From assembly GCA_015499995.1 (NCBI GenBank), contig JADNRV010000034.1:124001-188000 (forward strand): 64,000 nt of DNA. Reading direction: 5' to 3'. Below the pieces are notes generated by a model. That model made no database searches and was not told the DNA's origin. It saw nothing but the letters and a program-made list of their open reading frames with translations. The stretch's first letter is position 1. Every line of letters starts with the position of its first letter. The stretch comes from Flammula alnicola. Taxonomy: Eukaryota > Basidiomycota > Agaricomycetes > Agaricales > Strophariaceae. The translations under genes were made by a program, and so were the position numbers. This document shows, in pieces, positions 11,993-23,540 of the stretch.

Positions 11993-13000
11993 TCACCGTC
12001 TTTTTCTCCGCTTCGCAAAAGCCCTTTGACACCCAATTCTGTTTGAGGAGCTTGTTGATCCCGAAATGGGGTCAAATAAGTGGTCCTTCCTCAGGGCGAG
12101 CGCCGTATTTGGTTTGCGGGCTTCAACGCATTTCGGGCACGCACAAGTAGGCTCGACGATAGGGATGATTGCGTCCCAGCGCAGGGCGAGTTTTTTCTGG
12201 AGGTCCAGGAGCAGGACGAGATCTTTGGCAGTGAGGCGCTCCAAGGGGTCGGGTGTGTCGTCACCGGAATCTGTCTCTGATGTGGCAACTATTTTGGATG
12301 ATGTTCGTGCTAGCTGGTAAAAGGTGCACCGAAGGACTTTGGATAGGTCATGGGCCCGGGCGAGAATTAGCGCCTCGATAGCGTGTGGAGAGTTACGCGC
12401 TGTGATCTTGGCTGGTATATCTGGAAATAGTGCTTCGATCATCTGGAGGGTGGCGTCGGTGTAAGTGGCAAAACGATAAAACGAAGAAGCCTTGAAGACG
12501 TTCTGGAGAAATGGATATGGCGGTCGTTTTTTGATATAGGTGCTATAATTTATGTTAGGAAGTGAGAGGAAGTCGAGGATATTCACAGCGTACATTGCAT
12601 TATCCATTGCCGTCAAAAGATCTGCAAATTCTTCGGCGCTTGGGCTACCATTAAAGTCGAGATAGAACAGGTAGAGGCCATCAACGACTTCAGCAATGGA
12701 AATAGCGTCGTCGATATTTTTCCGACTTCCAAACCATTTCGTGTGGTCCACGAATAGAGGGGTGTATCGTCCGAAAAGAATATGAAACCACGACGATTGA
12801 TTCGCAAGTCGACTTTTATGGAGTTTGAAGCGAACGTTTCCAATTTGCAGAAGGACGTTGCCATCCGACGTCCAATAATCCTGATGCTTGACATATGCCT
12901 CTTGTGTTTTGTTGGGATGAACTGCCAATTCGACGTCCGAGCCTTCTCGTTTTCGTTTCGCAAGGGATTGAGGGCGTTGTGGTGCCAGCCCCCCGAACAT
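11993..13000 (-). CDS. BTB/POZ domain protein A, frameshifted C-terminus
   Basis: The exons on the minus strand are 13000-12594 and 12542-11993 with a 51-nt intron, giving 318 residues. The BTB core is 'DGNVLLQIGNVRFKLHKSRL' followed by 'ANQSSWFHILFG', the usual pattern of a protein-interaction domain. The intron splits the codon after 'TAMDNA', the same place as in paralogues B (39714-40804) and C (51134-52293). Compared with B, one A/T base is missing in the run at about 12063-12066, so the last residues after 'KDHLFDPI' are out of frame and end early. The ancestral frame would have ended near 11913 with 'MWDDMKVWLNIEDE'. The gene may be functional with an altered tail or may be starting to decay. 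Confidence 0.8.
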   Translation of the reverse strand: MFGGLAPQRPQSLAKRKREGSDVELAVHPNKTQEAYVKHQDYWTSDGNVLLQIGNVRFKLHKSRLANQSSWFHILFGRYTPLFVDHTKWFGSRKNIDDAISIAEVVDGLYLFYLDFNGSPSAEEFADLLTAMDNAMYAVNILDFLSLPNINYSTYIKKRPPYPFLQNVFKASSFYRFATYTDATLQMIEALFPDIPAKITARNSPHAIEALILARAHDLSKVLRCTFYQLARTSSKIVATSETDSGDDTPDPLERLTAKDLVLLLDLQKKLALRWDAIIPIVEPTCACPKCVEARKPNTALALRKDHLFDPISGSTSSSNRIGCQRAFAKRRKRR

Positions 13001-13480
13001 GAGGCCCTCGGAGAGAGGAGGTAAGAATTGCGGATTCTCCGGAAGAATGGATCTGGCAATGTTCTTGGAGTCAAACGTTCAATGTCGCGTTCTACTAGAA
13101 TGATAGTCACGTTCAACATTGGTTCAACATCCATATGAGGAACCATATCCATCAAACGCCGATCGAATATTGGCCCACGGCCATCATTCGGCACCAAGTA
13201 AGTTCTGACGGAGTCTAAATTCCTCTATCTCACCAAACATACTCATTGAATACGTCTTTCCGTCGTTCGCTTTACCATGCTCATTACTCGGAGGAGAAGG
13301 ATTTTAAGTTTGAATTCGAAGCTTTGAAAAACTGCCCGATAAATAACCAGTGTCACACACACAGGTCAGTTCCAACTTCAGGGCAGCTGCATCCCGTATT
13401 GCCTTCTAACGAATACAAGTCACTACAGCATACCCTCCGGGCGCTAAACCCATCTACTTTTCCCAATATCTCGCGACATA
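13001..13480. other. Divergent promoter region between BTB A and GWT1
   Basis: BTB A and GWT1 are transcribed away from each other from this 480-bp spacer. The sequence 'gcaccaag' at about 13191-13198 is the native form of the site that the Mutator-like element hit in the other arm (target 'cttggtgcc'). No other gene is seen. Confidence 0.5.
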
Positions 13481-16002
13481 ATGGCCGACGGATACAAGGA
13501 AGCAAAAGAATCTTTCGTCTCAGGAATGACGGGGTCCTCAATCACCCTCATCAACCTCGTCTCTCTCGTCGCATTGGTGCGTCTTCCCTCCCTACCCCCC
13601 ACTCCCTGACCTCTGACGCGTCAAGCCAAAGGCTGCCGTATCCCTCTACGCCGCCATCCGGACCCGTATCGCCCCCACGCGCAGAATCGGATTCCTCGCG
13701 TCATGGGCGCTGCTCGTGCTCCCCATGCTCCTCGGCATGACAGTAGCTGCGACCAACCCTCTATACCTCCTCGCCCTCCTCCTCCTCCCTCTCGGGTTTA
13801 CCCTTGTCCGGCTGCCCAGAGTGGAGGCAGGGACACCGCTGCCGTCGAGCGTGCCCGCATCGCCCTCCGTCTCCCCTTCCTCATCCTCCTACGAGTACGC
13901 CACCCAGATTCGGCCGACAAAGACAGGTTCTGTTGGGCAGCGGAGGATACGGCCACTGCCGGCGCTGACGACGTATCGCGCGCACATGATGCTCATGACC
14001 GTCCTGGCCATCCTCGCCGTCGACTTTCCCGTGTTTCCGCGCCCGCTGGCCAAGTGTGAGACGTTTGGGGTGTCCTTGGTGCGTCGTCGTCGTTCATGCC
14101 TCTCTCTTTCGTGTTGCATGCAAACTGGTCTCGGTTATATGTAGATGGACCTGGGCGTCGGGTCGTTCGTCTTCTCTCAAGGCATCGTCTCTGCTATACC
14201 CCTCCTCAAAGACCCCGCGTACATCACCGCACCGCTCCTGCCAAAGGTGCTCCGCGTGACGAAGAAGTCGTTGCCTGTCATTGCCTTGGGCGGCCTCCGC
14301 GTTGTGTTAGTGAAGATGACGGGATATCCGGTACGTCTTGTTTTTCTCTTTTTACTCCCCAATATCAGCACCAAACTAAGTGTGTGTTGGTCGACGAAGG
14401 AACACGTCACGGAATACGGCGTCCACTGGAACTTCTTCATCACGCTCGCTCTTTTACCCATCCTGCAGGTGCTATTACACCCCGTACTCCTCTTCCTCCC
14501 GATCTCGATGGTCGGCGTCCTGGTTGCCTTGCGTGAGCCTGTCTCTTCCTGGCTCCATATCCTGATACGGTTTTACTTACTCACTCGTCCTTCTTCTTCT
14601 GAAGTCCAACAGCTCGCCCTATCCCACTTCCACCTCAAAGCCTACGTCCTCTCAGACGTTCGCTCGTCGTTGGTCAGCGCGAACAAGGAAGGCCTCGTCT
14701 CGCTTCCAGGTGAGGATTATTCAATGCCGATTTTTAGCTTCAAGCAAGAAAGTGTATTCTCACACACACACACACACACCCATAAGGCTATCTGGCTATC
14801 CAGCTCCTGGGTCTCTCAGCAGGAACACTGATCCTCCCACCCTCGCCATCGTTCTTCCGGCGTCGTCAAGCCGCACTGCTCTCGACGCAAAAACAGAAAG
14901 AGAAAGCCAGGAAAAGACGGAACAGCGACCCACACCCGGCCAACGACAACGACAACGACAGAGACGAAGACGGAGGTGATACCCAGGCCCCAGATACAGA
15001 CGTGTCTGCCCCGCGTCAGACAGGCAAGACCGCGACGGAGCTGTGCGGGTATGCGATCCTGTGGTGGGCGCTCCTGGGCGTTGTGCGTGTGCTGCGGGTG
15101 GGAGGGAGGTGGGACGTGTATGGGGGTGTGTCGAGGAGGATGGTGAGTGGTGGGTTGTTGCTTTTCCCGTTTTTCTTTTGTTTTCTTCTTCTTTCCGTCT
15201 GCATTGACTCGCGCCTCTTTTTTCCCGTTTCTCATTTCTCATTTCTCCTTTCTCATACTTATTTATGCTCTCGTACTTCGTTTCGTTTCCCATGTCAGTC
15301 ACTAACCTCACCTCACCCCACCCCACCCCACCCCATCTAGGTCAACCTCCCATACATCCTCTGGGTCGCGGCGTTCAACGTGTCCTTCCTCCTCTTGTAC
15401 CTCGTCGTGCTCGACATGGGGCTCTTCGCTGATCCCGATGCCTCGCGTGCCAAGGCGAACTTGAACGCGAACGTGAAACGGCAGCCCAAGCACCAATCAA
15501 CCCAGACGCTGGCTCAGCCTGTGCCTGGGCCGCCGTTCCAGCGCGCAGGGCCTGGGGTTGAGGCTGGGGCTGGGGCTGAGGCGGTAGGAGGAGGAAGCAC
15601 AGGGGCGCTTGGGAACCCGCCCCGCTTGCTCGAGGCTGTCAACCGCCACGGTCTGTCCGTATTTCTCTTGGTACGTTTTACGTTTTGCGTTCCTCTTTCT
15701 CTTTCTCTTTCGCGTTCCCGCGTCCTCGTTCATTCGTTCGTTCGTCGTTTTTTTTTCGTTCATGCTTGCTGACGATCGTATCATATCGTACTTACCCCCC
15801 ATAACCCACACACGTACGCGCACTGCAGGCAAACATCCTCACCGGCCTCGTCAACCTCAGCGTGTCGACGATGTACGCCTCCGACGTGTGGGCTTTGAGC
15901 ATTCTGTGTGGGTATTCGCTCGCATTGTGTGGCGCGGCGTGGGTTGTGGATGGGAGGCGGAGCAGGAGCGTGGGCAGGAGCAGGAGCAGGAGAGGGGCGT
16001 AG
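13481..16002 (+). CDS. GWT1: GPI-anchored wall transfer protein 1 (inositol acyltransferase)
   Basis: The family acylates the inositol ring of GlcN-PI in the endoplasmic reticulum during GPI-anchor synthesis (PIG-W in animals). The exons are 13481-13576, 13632-14078, 14145-14330, 14400-14532, 14605-14709, 14787-15142, 15341-15670 and 15829-16002, all in frame, giving 608 residues. The first acceptor could be six bases earlier. Diagnostic blocks are '[16 protein letters not shown]' at the N-terminus, '[20 protein letters not shown]', '[20 protein letters not shown]' across the exon 2-3 join, '[10 protein letters not shown]' and '[17 protein letters not shown]'. Many hydrophobic segments fit a multi-pass membrane protein. 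Exon 7 has a Gly/Ala/Pro-rich loop. A truncated inverted copy of exon 1 and the start of exon 2 lies at 32435-32887. Confidence 0.93.
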
Positions 16003-17071
16003 TGTAGGAGGTTGGGAGGTTGGCTGGCTGGGGCGGGAGAGGAGAGGAGATGGTGTACATTATGTTTTTCTTTGATTGATTTTGGTTTTATTTAGATTTT
16101 GGACGCGGAGTCTCATCTTCGTCACCACCACCGAGAGCCGAGAGAGCTTGTCGGCGATGTTTGGGCCCTTTTTTTTTTTTTTTGATTTTTTTTTTGGCTT
16201 CAGAGGGCTCTTGTTCCGCGTACTGGTTGATTGGCAAGCTAAAAGTATGCATATATCGTCGTATGCTCTTAAGTAGACGAGGTTTCTCCCAACGGAGGCC
16301 GGTTCTTATGCATAATATGGACTTGCCAATGTCATCGGAAGGCACGTACATACTCTAGAGTAGAGTAGATTACTCGGGATGGGGAGAATGGGTATGGTAC
16401 TTGTATGTACGAGTGTACGTATTAATTAATGGGGCGTTTATTACAGTACTTTTGGTCATGCTCCGGTGTTCGATAAGTATGCTACTTGTCTTGTGGCACT
16501 GGTTGAAAAGAAAAGTGATATATATCGAATCGCGTCCACTTATTGTAAAGAGTTATGCATGACAAGGAACTTAAAAGAAATGAGCACAGTCGGAGGGAGG
16601 GTTGAACAGAGCGAGTGATAAATAAATAATCAATAGAGATACTTAGGTGATAGTGCAGACGAGGGTGTGTACCAGGGAGAAATTGGGAGAAATGTGCAAT
16701 GGAGCAGAGAAGAGACGTATGTGCACAAAATAAGAATAAGCACGAACATGAACATGAACATGGAAAGGAAAGAGAAAAGAGAAAAGGAAAAGCGAGGAAG
16801 TGAAGTGAAAATCGGAGTACTTGCACAGAGAGAGAGAAGAAAATATGCGTCAGAGAGCATGCGAGACAGAGAAAAAAAAAACAGGAACGAAATAAGTAAA
16901 AGTAGCCTCTCTCTCCGAGTCGTCTCGAGCCTCGAAGAAAGGAGAGAAATACGCAATCCAGAAAGCACAGAAAGCACAGAAAGCACAGAAAGAAAGAAAG
17001 CAGCCGGCACCCAGCTCGGGGTTCTTGCTTTCCTTTTTCCTTCCTTCCCCCCTCCCCCCTTCCCCCTCAAA
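16003..17071. other. Intergenic region with simple repeats
   Basis: This is the convergent space between GWT1 and the minus-strand F-box gene. It holds poly-T runs at about 16169-16195 and a short tandem 'gaaagcacag' repeat at about 16960-16990. Long open frames here on both strands come from biased composition and are not supported as genes. Confidence 0.55.
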
Positions 17072-18961
17072 TCACCGCCCCGCCCCCGCCCCCACACCAC
17101 CCACACCCGCAGCACCCATAGCACCATGGCAATACAGCTCCAAAAAATCAACATTGGGCGGCAGCACGGCCGCGGGGTCGGGCATCCTGTGGTACTCGAC
17201 GTGGACGTCGGGGCGGCGCAGCTGGAATTTGAGGATGGGGCCGCTTGTGGAGGGGATGAAGTGGGAGGAGGAGGAGGGGGAAGACGAAATGGGAGGAGAC
17301 GGAGGAGAGAGGGGCGGAGACGATCCAGGAGACGATGGCGGCGACACCGACGCCTCGGAAGACGACGACGAGTCGGAGGTGGAGTTGGAGTTGGAGTTGG
17401 AACAATCAAACACGACGAGCTTCTGCAGACTGGGCAGCACCACGTCGTCCGCCTCCGCGTGCGTGCGCCGCCCTGTGGTGGTGGTCATCTGCGGTGTGAT
17501 GAGCGCGAGGAGCGCGCCCGTGTCCATCTTGCTCGCCCGCAGCTCCCTTAGGGCCCGCATGCGCCGGAAACACCACGCCCACACCGCGTCCGCCGCATCC
17601 ACACCCCCAGCACCACCACCCCCGCCCCCCGCGCCGCCAGCACCAGCCACCGCCACGCCACACATATCCAGCACCTCCAGCCCGCCCCTGCCACTCCTCC
17701 CGCTCCTCTGTGGTAGTACCCCAGCGCACGGCAGTTCCATGCGGACGAGCACCTGGCGGAGGACGCTGCCCGTCTGCGCCGCGGCGCCCGCGCGCTTGCC
17801 GTCGAGGTCGTCGATGCGCAGCGTGTGGAGGGCGGGGAGGAGGAGGTGGGTGAGCAGGGCGGGGAGGTTGTTGATGCGCAGGCTGAGGAGGGCGAGGTGC
17901 GGGAGGGTGATGAGGGTGAGGTCGGGGTGCGGGGGTGGGGGGGTGTGCGTGGGTGTGTTCGTGGGTGTTGGGGTGGAAGTAGTAGTGAAAGAGGTGGTGG
18001 AGGAGGTACGCGTGTGGTGGGCCGTGGTGGCAGAAGGCACCGTTGGCGATGATGAAGGATGCGCATGACGCGGCGAGTCCACGACCCTGCCCTCGATCTC
18101 GAGCTTCTCGAGCAACGGCGCGGACCTGAGGATCTGCAGCACGGTGTACACGGAGATGGGCGGGAAGCGGATGGGGTAGGTGATGGCCAGCGAGCGCAGG
18201 TTCTGCGCAGAGACGTCGGGCAGCGGGTGGTTCACGAACCTCAGGTGGGCGAGGTGCGGGAAGTGGCAGTGCGAGAGCGAGACGCAGGTCGCTGGTGCAT
18301 GCTTGTGTCGCAGATGGGCCTGGGGGTGCGGGGCATCGGGCGAGGCGTGGAAGGTGAGCCGTTCGAGCGGCAGTGGCAGTAGCAGTGTGCCTGGAGGATA
18401 CAACGCCCCAAAGAACCGCTGCGCCTCGTCGACAGTCGACGACCGCAGCTCCAAGCCCGCAATCCGCTGTCTGAACTCGTGCAGCACATGCGGCAACAGC
18501 TGTACATCCCCGGCGTCTCGGCCCGTGCTATCTAAATGCTGCACCTTCTTCTTCCCATGTCCTTGCCCGTCGACAACAGCACCCGGCGTCGACGAAGAGT
18601 TTTGATGGACCACCACCGGCGCGGACACCCCGATCTCCACTCGCAGATCAACGAGACACGTCCCGCCCATGGCGAACCACAGCTCCGCCTTCCTGATCCA
18701 CCGCGCGTCCTCGTCCAGCGCAGACATACCTGGGGTCCTCGTCGCCCGTGCCGCCTGCAGGTGCAGCCGCGTCCACGCCTGCGGCGTCGTGTGCGCGACG
18801 CGCTGGAACGTCCTGCATACCGCGCCGAGGGTGAGCGGGGCGTCGGCGTCGTGCAGCGAGCTGTACGCGAAAATTTCGCCGAGCAGTTCGGGTGGGATGG
18901 TGTTGATCAGGTTGGCGGGTGGGGGTGGGGGTAGGGGTGTCGATGGCTCTGCTGCGTCCAT
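17072..18961 (-). CDS. F-box-like domain protein, single exon
   Basis: The product is 629 residues and uninterrupted. An F-box-like domain lies at residues about 18-65 ('LINTIPPELLGEIFAY', then 'LGAVCRTFQRVAHTTPQAW'), the form found in large agaricomycete F-box families that dock on Skp1 in SCF ubiquitin ligases. The remainder is leucine-rich with proline, serine and glycine low-complexity linkers: a Thr/Pro-rich tract around residue 330 and a Gly/Ala tract around 440. The gene is unusually GC-rich, which produces long antisense frames. The start is the first ATG of the frame, just before an acidic, proline-rich leader. The substrate is unknown. Confidence 0.82.
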   Translation of the reverse strand: MDAAEPSTPLPPPPPANLINTIPPELLGEIFAYSSLHDADAPLTLGAVCRTFQRVAHTTPQAWTRLHLQAARATRTPGMSALDEDARWIRKAELWFAMGGTCLVDLRVEIGVSAPVVVHQNSSSTPGAVVDGQGHGKKKVQHLDSTGRDAGDVQLLPHVLHEFRQRIAGLELRSSTVDEAQRFFGALYPPGTLLLPLPLERLTFHASPDAPHPQAHLRHKHAPATCVSLSHCHFPHLAHLRFVNHPLPDVSAQNLRSLAITYPIRFPPISVYTVLQILRSAPLLEKLEIEGRVVDSPRHAHPSSSPTVPSATTAHHTRTSSTTSFTTTSTPTPTNTPTHTPPPPHPDLTLITLPHLALLSLRINNLPALLTHLLLPALHTLRIDDLDGKRAGAAAQTGSVLRQVLVRMELPCAGVLPQRSGRSGRGGLEVLDMCGVAVAGAGGAGGGGGGAGGVDAADAVWAWCFRRMRALRELRASKMDTGALLALITPQMTTTTGRRTHAEADDVVLPSLQKLVVFDCSNSNSNSTSDSSSSSEASVSPPSSPGSSPPLSPPSPPISSSPSSSSHFIPSTSGPILKFQLRRPDVHVEYHRMPDPAAVLPPNVDFLELYCHGAMGAAGVGGVGAGAGR

Positions 18962-19576
18962 GGTGGTGGTGGTTGTGGTAGCAAGTTGTCAAAAATGAGT
19001 CAGACCAGTGGTGACTACGTGAGACAACAACTCTACGTCTCTCACTTGGATCGCTCTCCTCAGACAGAATCGATGGATGGATAGACTGGCCCGAGGTTGG
19101 AGGGGACCACTCACTCAACCGACCGTTTTAGAGCAAGAAATTTTCGCCTTTGTTTACAGCGTACATACTCCGGGAAAACATCCAGCGAATAGCCTTGTCT
19201 GTGTACTCCTGTGTACCCTGTACGTTGGCTTTTCACGAGGATATCGGGTTCGTAAAGAGTCATAAACACCTCTTTTGGCTCCTTCCGCGTGCACAGACTG
19301 GCCTGGAACCGCCGAAATTTGTAGTACGTGTAAGCCTTGGGACCTTGGGTGATGCATGTTAGGCGACATGCGGCTCCCCGTGTCGCTTGCGGAAATGAAA
19401 TGATACATGAAAGCATACTTATTATTACTATACAACGCCATATTGGAGCATAATTGACAGTTGTTATATAGTTGTTCGTTGTTCATTGTTTCATTGGGTG
19501 AGTTGGGTGAGTTGAAGACCCACCGCCGATTTCTAGTCTCTACACCAACTTCTCAGTTCTGCCTGCCTCTCCACTG
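18962..19576. other. Intergenic region
   Basis: This is the 5' flank of the F-box gene, beginning with a (TGG)n-like run, followed by unremarkable sequence. I see no gene, repeat or RNA. Confidence 0.5.
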
Positions 19577-22500
19577 CGAAAAAAATGGAGCCCGCGCTCT
19601 GGAACTAGACTAAGAGAAATGGAAACTGGGGACCGGGACTGGATCCGGCCGTCACAAGTTACCACGTGTCTGTCTACATAGGTCCGATGCTTCTTCAAGT
19701 TAATACGCCCGCCCCGTGCAGGGCCGTACGCCCAGCGGGAGTAACGACCGCAAAGCCGACGACTCGGAAGAAGTTGAAAGTTGAAACGAAACACTAAATG
19801 TGCCTTGACGATTATCGATCGCGATTGACTTGCGATTGACGTTTAAAGGGCCAGGTGATACATATGCAAGAGGAGGAGGAGGAGGATTTTAGTTCGCTGC
19901 CCAGTGCCTTTCGCGATCGTCCCGACTCCACTCGCTGCATGCGTAAAGAGAAATCGCAATGCAATCGGCTCGAGCTCAACTCGCGTCTGCCCCCAGATGT
20001 GCACCAAACTGAAAGGCATGCGTTGGCCAGAGTTGTTATTGTTATCGATATCGATATTCAATATTCAATATCTTCCCAAGGTCGCTGATCAGTTGAACTT
20101 GAGAGGTGAAGTAAGTACTTACAATTGTCGCCGTCCGTCCCTCCTGGCATACTTATTGCTCAACGGAGCACATGTATGTCGATGAGACTTGACACTGACA
20201 TGAATCATGATTGAGTTCCCCTTGGTTACTCTTATTTATGATTGAGATCCCACGAGAGTCGGATGGACGAGAGGAGGCGGGCGATCTTTCAATGACATTA
20301 TCTGCAAATGTTGGATGATTAGATTAGATAGAGGCCGATTAGATTACAAGGTTGATGGCTGATGTGGCTGTGCATGTTCATTTTGTGCCGAGCACTACGA
20401 CCAAACCACGACACCTACTTATGATAAAGTATGTATGCCATACGGCTCTCGAGTCTCGGCGCATGGCGTCCATCTGATAGCATACAGATCACCCTGCCCC
20501 ACTTGTCGTTCCTCTCGATTTATCGCAAAATGCGAGCACCACGACTGCGAAAAAAATGGAGCCCGGAACTAGAGAAATGGAAACTCGGGGACTGGATCCG
20601 GCCGTCACAAGTTACCACGTGTCTAAGTAGGTCCGATACTTCTGAATCTTATTACGCCCGCGCCGTCCCAGCGGGAGTAACGACCGCAAAGCCGAAAGTT
20701 GAAACACTAAATGTGCCTTGATGATTATCGATTGACTTGCGATTGACGTTTAGAGGACCAGGTGATAATAATATGTAACTTTGTAAGTAAGAGGAGCTCG
20801 AGGATTTGGATTCGCTGCCCGCAGCCCAATGCGCATGCCTTTCAAGTTTCGTCCCATCCAATCGCCGCCTAAGAGAATTGCAATGCAATTGGTTCTGTCG
20901 CGTCTGCCCCCAGGGTGTATAAACGGTTTTTTAAGGCGTGCATTGGCCAGAGTTAAATAACGTTGTTATCGATAGTCGCTGAAGAGAGGTGAAGTGCAGT
21001 TGTCGTCCGTCCTCCTCCTCCCTCTGGCCCAACTGCTCAACGGGGCACATGTATGTCATTGTATGTGCATGAAACAGGCTTGACACGAGCGAGTTACTTT
21101 TTATCACGCCCGCCCCGTCCTGGCGGGAGTACAGTAACGACACGCAAAGCCAACGAAAGTCGAAACATAGCTAAATGTACTTTAACGATTAACGATTAAC
21201 GATTAATTTGCGATTACAGTAGCCTTCCGTTTAACTTGCGTTTAAACTTTAAAGGTGATAAGAGGAGAGGAGAGGAGGAGGAGGAGGAGGAGGAGGATTT
21301 TCATTCGCTGCGCAGTAAAGAGAATCGCAATACAATCGGCTCGAGCTCAACTCGCGTCTGCCCCCAGATGTGCACTAACTAAACTGAAAGGCGTGCATTG
21401 GCCAGAGTTGTTATAACTTATCGATATTCAATATCAATATCGTCCCAAGTCGCTGATCAGAACTTGACCGGTGAAGTAAGTACTTACAATTGTCGCCGTC
21501 CGTCCCTCTGGCATTATTGCAACTCAACAGAGCACGTGTATGTCGATGATGAAACTTGAATCATGATTGAGTTCCCCTTGGTTACTTACTCTTGTTTATG
21601 ATTGAGATCCCACGAGAGTCGGATGGACGAGAGGCGGGCGATCTTTCATTATCTCAGTCCGCTATTAGTATCATAGTAGGAAATGTTGGATGATTAGATT
21701 AGATAGAGGCCGATTAGCTTATGTACAAGGTTGATGTGATGTGATGTGGCTGATGTGGCTGTGCATGTTCATTTTGTGCCGAGCACCACGCTTGGCACCA
21801 CGACCAAACCACGAAACCTACTTATGATAAAGTATGTATGCCATACGGCTCTCGAGTCTCGACGCATGGCGTCCATCTGACAGCATACAGATAACCCTGC
21901 CCCACTCGTCGTTCCTCTCGATTTATCGCAAAATGCGAGCACCACGACTGCGAAAAAAATGGAGTGCTCTGGAACTAGAGAAATGGAAACTGGGGACCGG
22001 GACTGGATCCGGCCGTCCTTACCACGTGTCTAAGTAGGTCCGATACTTCTGAATCTTATTACGCCCGCCCCCGTGCAGGGCCATCGCAGCGGGAGTATGT
22101 AACGACCGCAAAGCCGACGAAGAAGTCGAAAGTTGAAACACTAAATTAAATGTACCTTGACGATTATCGATTGACTTGCGATTGACGTGCGATTAACGTT
22201 TTCTAGAGGACCAGGCGATACGAGGAGGAGGAGGAGGAGGAGGAGGAGGTTTTTAATTCGCTGCCCCGTCTGAATGCCTTTCGTCCATCCAATCGCTGCG
22301 TGAAGAGAATTGCAATGCCATTGGTTCTGCCTCATGTGCATAAAGCTTAAGGCATGCATTGCCCAGAGGTGTTATCGATATCGATATCCTCCTGCTTACT
22401 TACGTTGCCGAAGCGCTGAAGTTTAAGAGCGGCGAATTATTGCAATTGTACAGTCCGTCGTTGTCCCTCTGGCAGTTAACTGCACATGTAAGTATGTCCA

Positions 22501-22880
22501 TGAAACCTTGACATGATTGAATTCTCGTGGAAGTTCTTGCAGAACTTCCCCATGGTTACACAAATTCTATTTATGAATTATGAGTGAGATCCCACGAAAG
22601 TCGGATGGACGAGAGGAGATGGGAGGCAGGCGATCTTTTCATTATCTGCTATCATAGGAATGTTGGATGATTAGATTAGATAGAAGCCGATTAGATTACA
22701 TGGTTGATGTGATTTGTGATGTGGCTGTGCATGTTCAATTGTGCCATGTCACCTTTCTCAGCTTGCAACGCAATCTATGCCACTGTCCACACGGCTCCCA
22801 CCGCCTGGCGCATCTGAAAGTCGGTCAGACAGATCATCCTGCCCCACTCGTCGTTCCTCTCGATCTATTGCAAAAAGCGA
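19577..22880. repeat. Non-coding array of about four diverged repeat units
   Basis: The blocks recur in the same order and orientation. The block 'gcgaaaaaaatggag' starts at about 19577, 20549 and 21951. An 'accacgtgtct' E-box occurs at about 19661, 20614 and 22021. A 'cgcccg..ccgt' block lies near 19707, 20648, 21108 and 22062. A (GGA)n run is followed by 'tttt.nttcgctgc' near 19870, 21270 and 22225. 'gttggatgattagattagata' (minus its last base) lies near 20307, 21685 and 22662. 'gtggctgtgcatgttca' lies near 20363, 21755 and 22723. The third unit lacks the first block. No unit has a conserved open frame, because indels of all sizes distinguish them. It could be a decayed non-autonomous element family, a non-coding RNA locus or structural DNA. 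Confidence 0.75.
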
Positions 22881-23540
22881 GCACCCCATACTTTGGCGAA
22901 ATGAACTTTCAGCAAGTTGGAGCAACTGTCTGTCCCTCGCATTTATGGTGTCATATTTCACTCAAGACGCGCCGTAAGTAGACGACTTTTAATCTCGATG
23001 TTCAGCCGCCGCTATGTAGTTCAAACGCCACACGACCGGGAGGATCCCCGTTATCTCCATGTTGCGGATCATCCATAGCCCACAGCTACTGCTCACGTCC
23101 AGGATGCTATGTACCCAATGGCTCCTTGTCTCGTGTCACCATCTGTGTGAGCATACATACGCAATATGTATGTACAGGCTCACTGCTGCACCCCGTGGCC
23201 GATATGTTTTCTATTAGCCCGCTCTGCGGCTATATTTAAATTTCTCTCTCTTCATCTAGCTCGGCTACGCGATAAATTCATGCGGTTTTTGACACCTTTT
23301 CGTGACGGTTGCTGGGGCGTGCAGCTTCCTCCCATGTGCATTACTCGTCACTGGACGCCTGCAGATTATTAGGGGTCCTTACTATCATCGTGCCAGCGCT
23401 ACGTGGTACCCAAACGTGCATGTGGCGAACGAATGTGCGGCTACCTGAACATGCACCAGTACGAATATAAAAAGGTGCATCAGATCCTACGGACCCCTCC
23501 TACCTACCGAGCCAACGCCAGCCAACCCAGCTGAAGCAGC
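22881..23540. other. Intergenic region, promoter of the lysozyme gene
   Basis: No gene could be supported. The last 80 bases carry the TATA element and the leader of the GH25 gene. Confidence 0.5.
23466..23473 (+). promoter_or_regulatory. TATA box of the GH25 gene
   Basis: The sequence 'tataaaaa' lies 75 bp upstream of the start codon at 23541. It is followed by a pyrimidine/CA-rich leader ('cctcctacctacc'), as is usual for well-expressed basidiomycete genes for secreted proteins. A transcription start about 30 bp downstream is expected. Confidence 0.55.

Larger units (their letters stand above)
10860..13638. repeat. Arm A of a large inverted segmental duplication
   Basis: This block contains BTB gene A and the 5' end of GWT1. 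It has an inverted partner in two pieces: 39546-41770 (matching about 10860-13196) and 32435-32887 (matching about 13193-13638). The partner is split by the Mutator-like element at 32888-39545. The match includes coding, intron and intergenic sequence, so it is a DNA-level duplication and not a retrocopy. GWT1 continues intact past 13638 here but is truncated in the other arm, so this arm is the ancestral one. Confidence 0.82.

Noticed and set aside
14760..14782. (CA)n run as a structural or regulatory repeat
   Set aside because: It is a short microsatellite inside a GWT1 intron, next to the splice acceptor; nothing more can be supported.
16667..18068. Long plus-strand open frames (294 and 347 codons) opposite the F-box gene
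   Set aside because: They are antisense to a gene with a clear F-box and are made of Arg/Gly/Pro-rich composition caused by high GC; no domain is visible.
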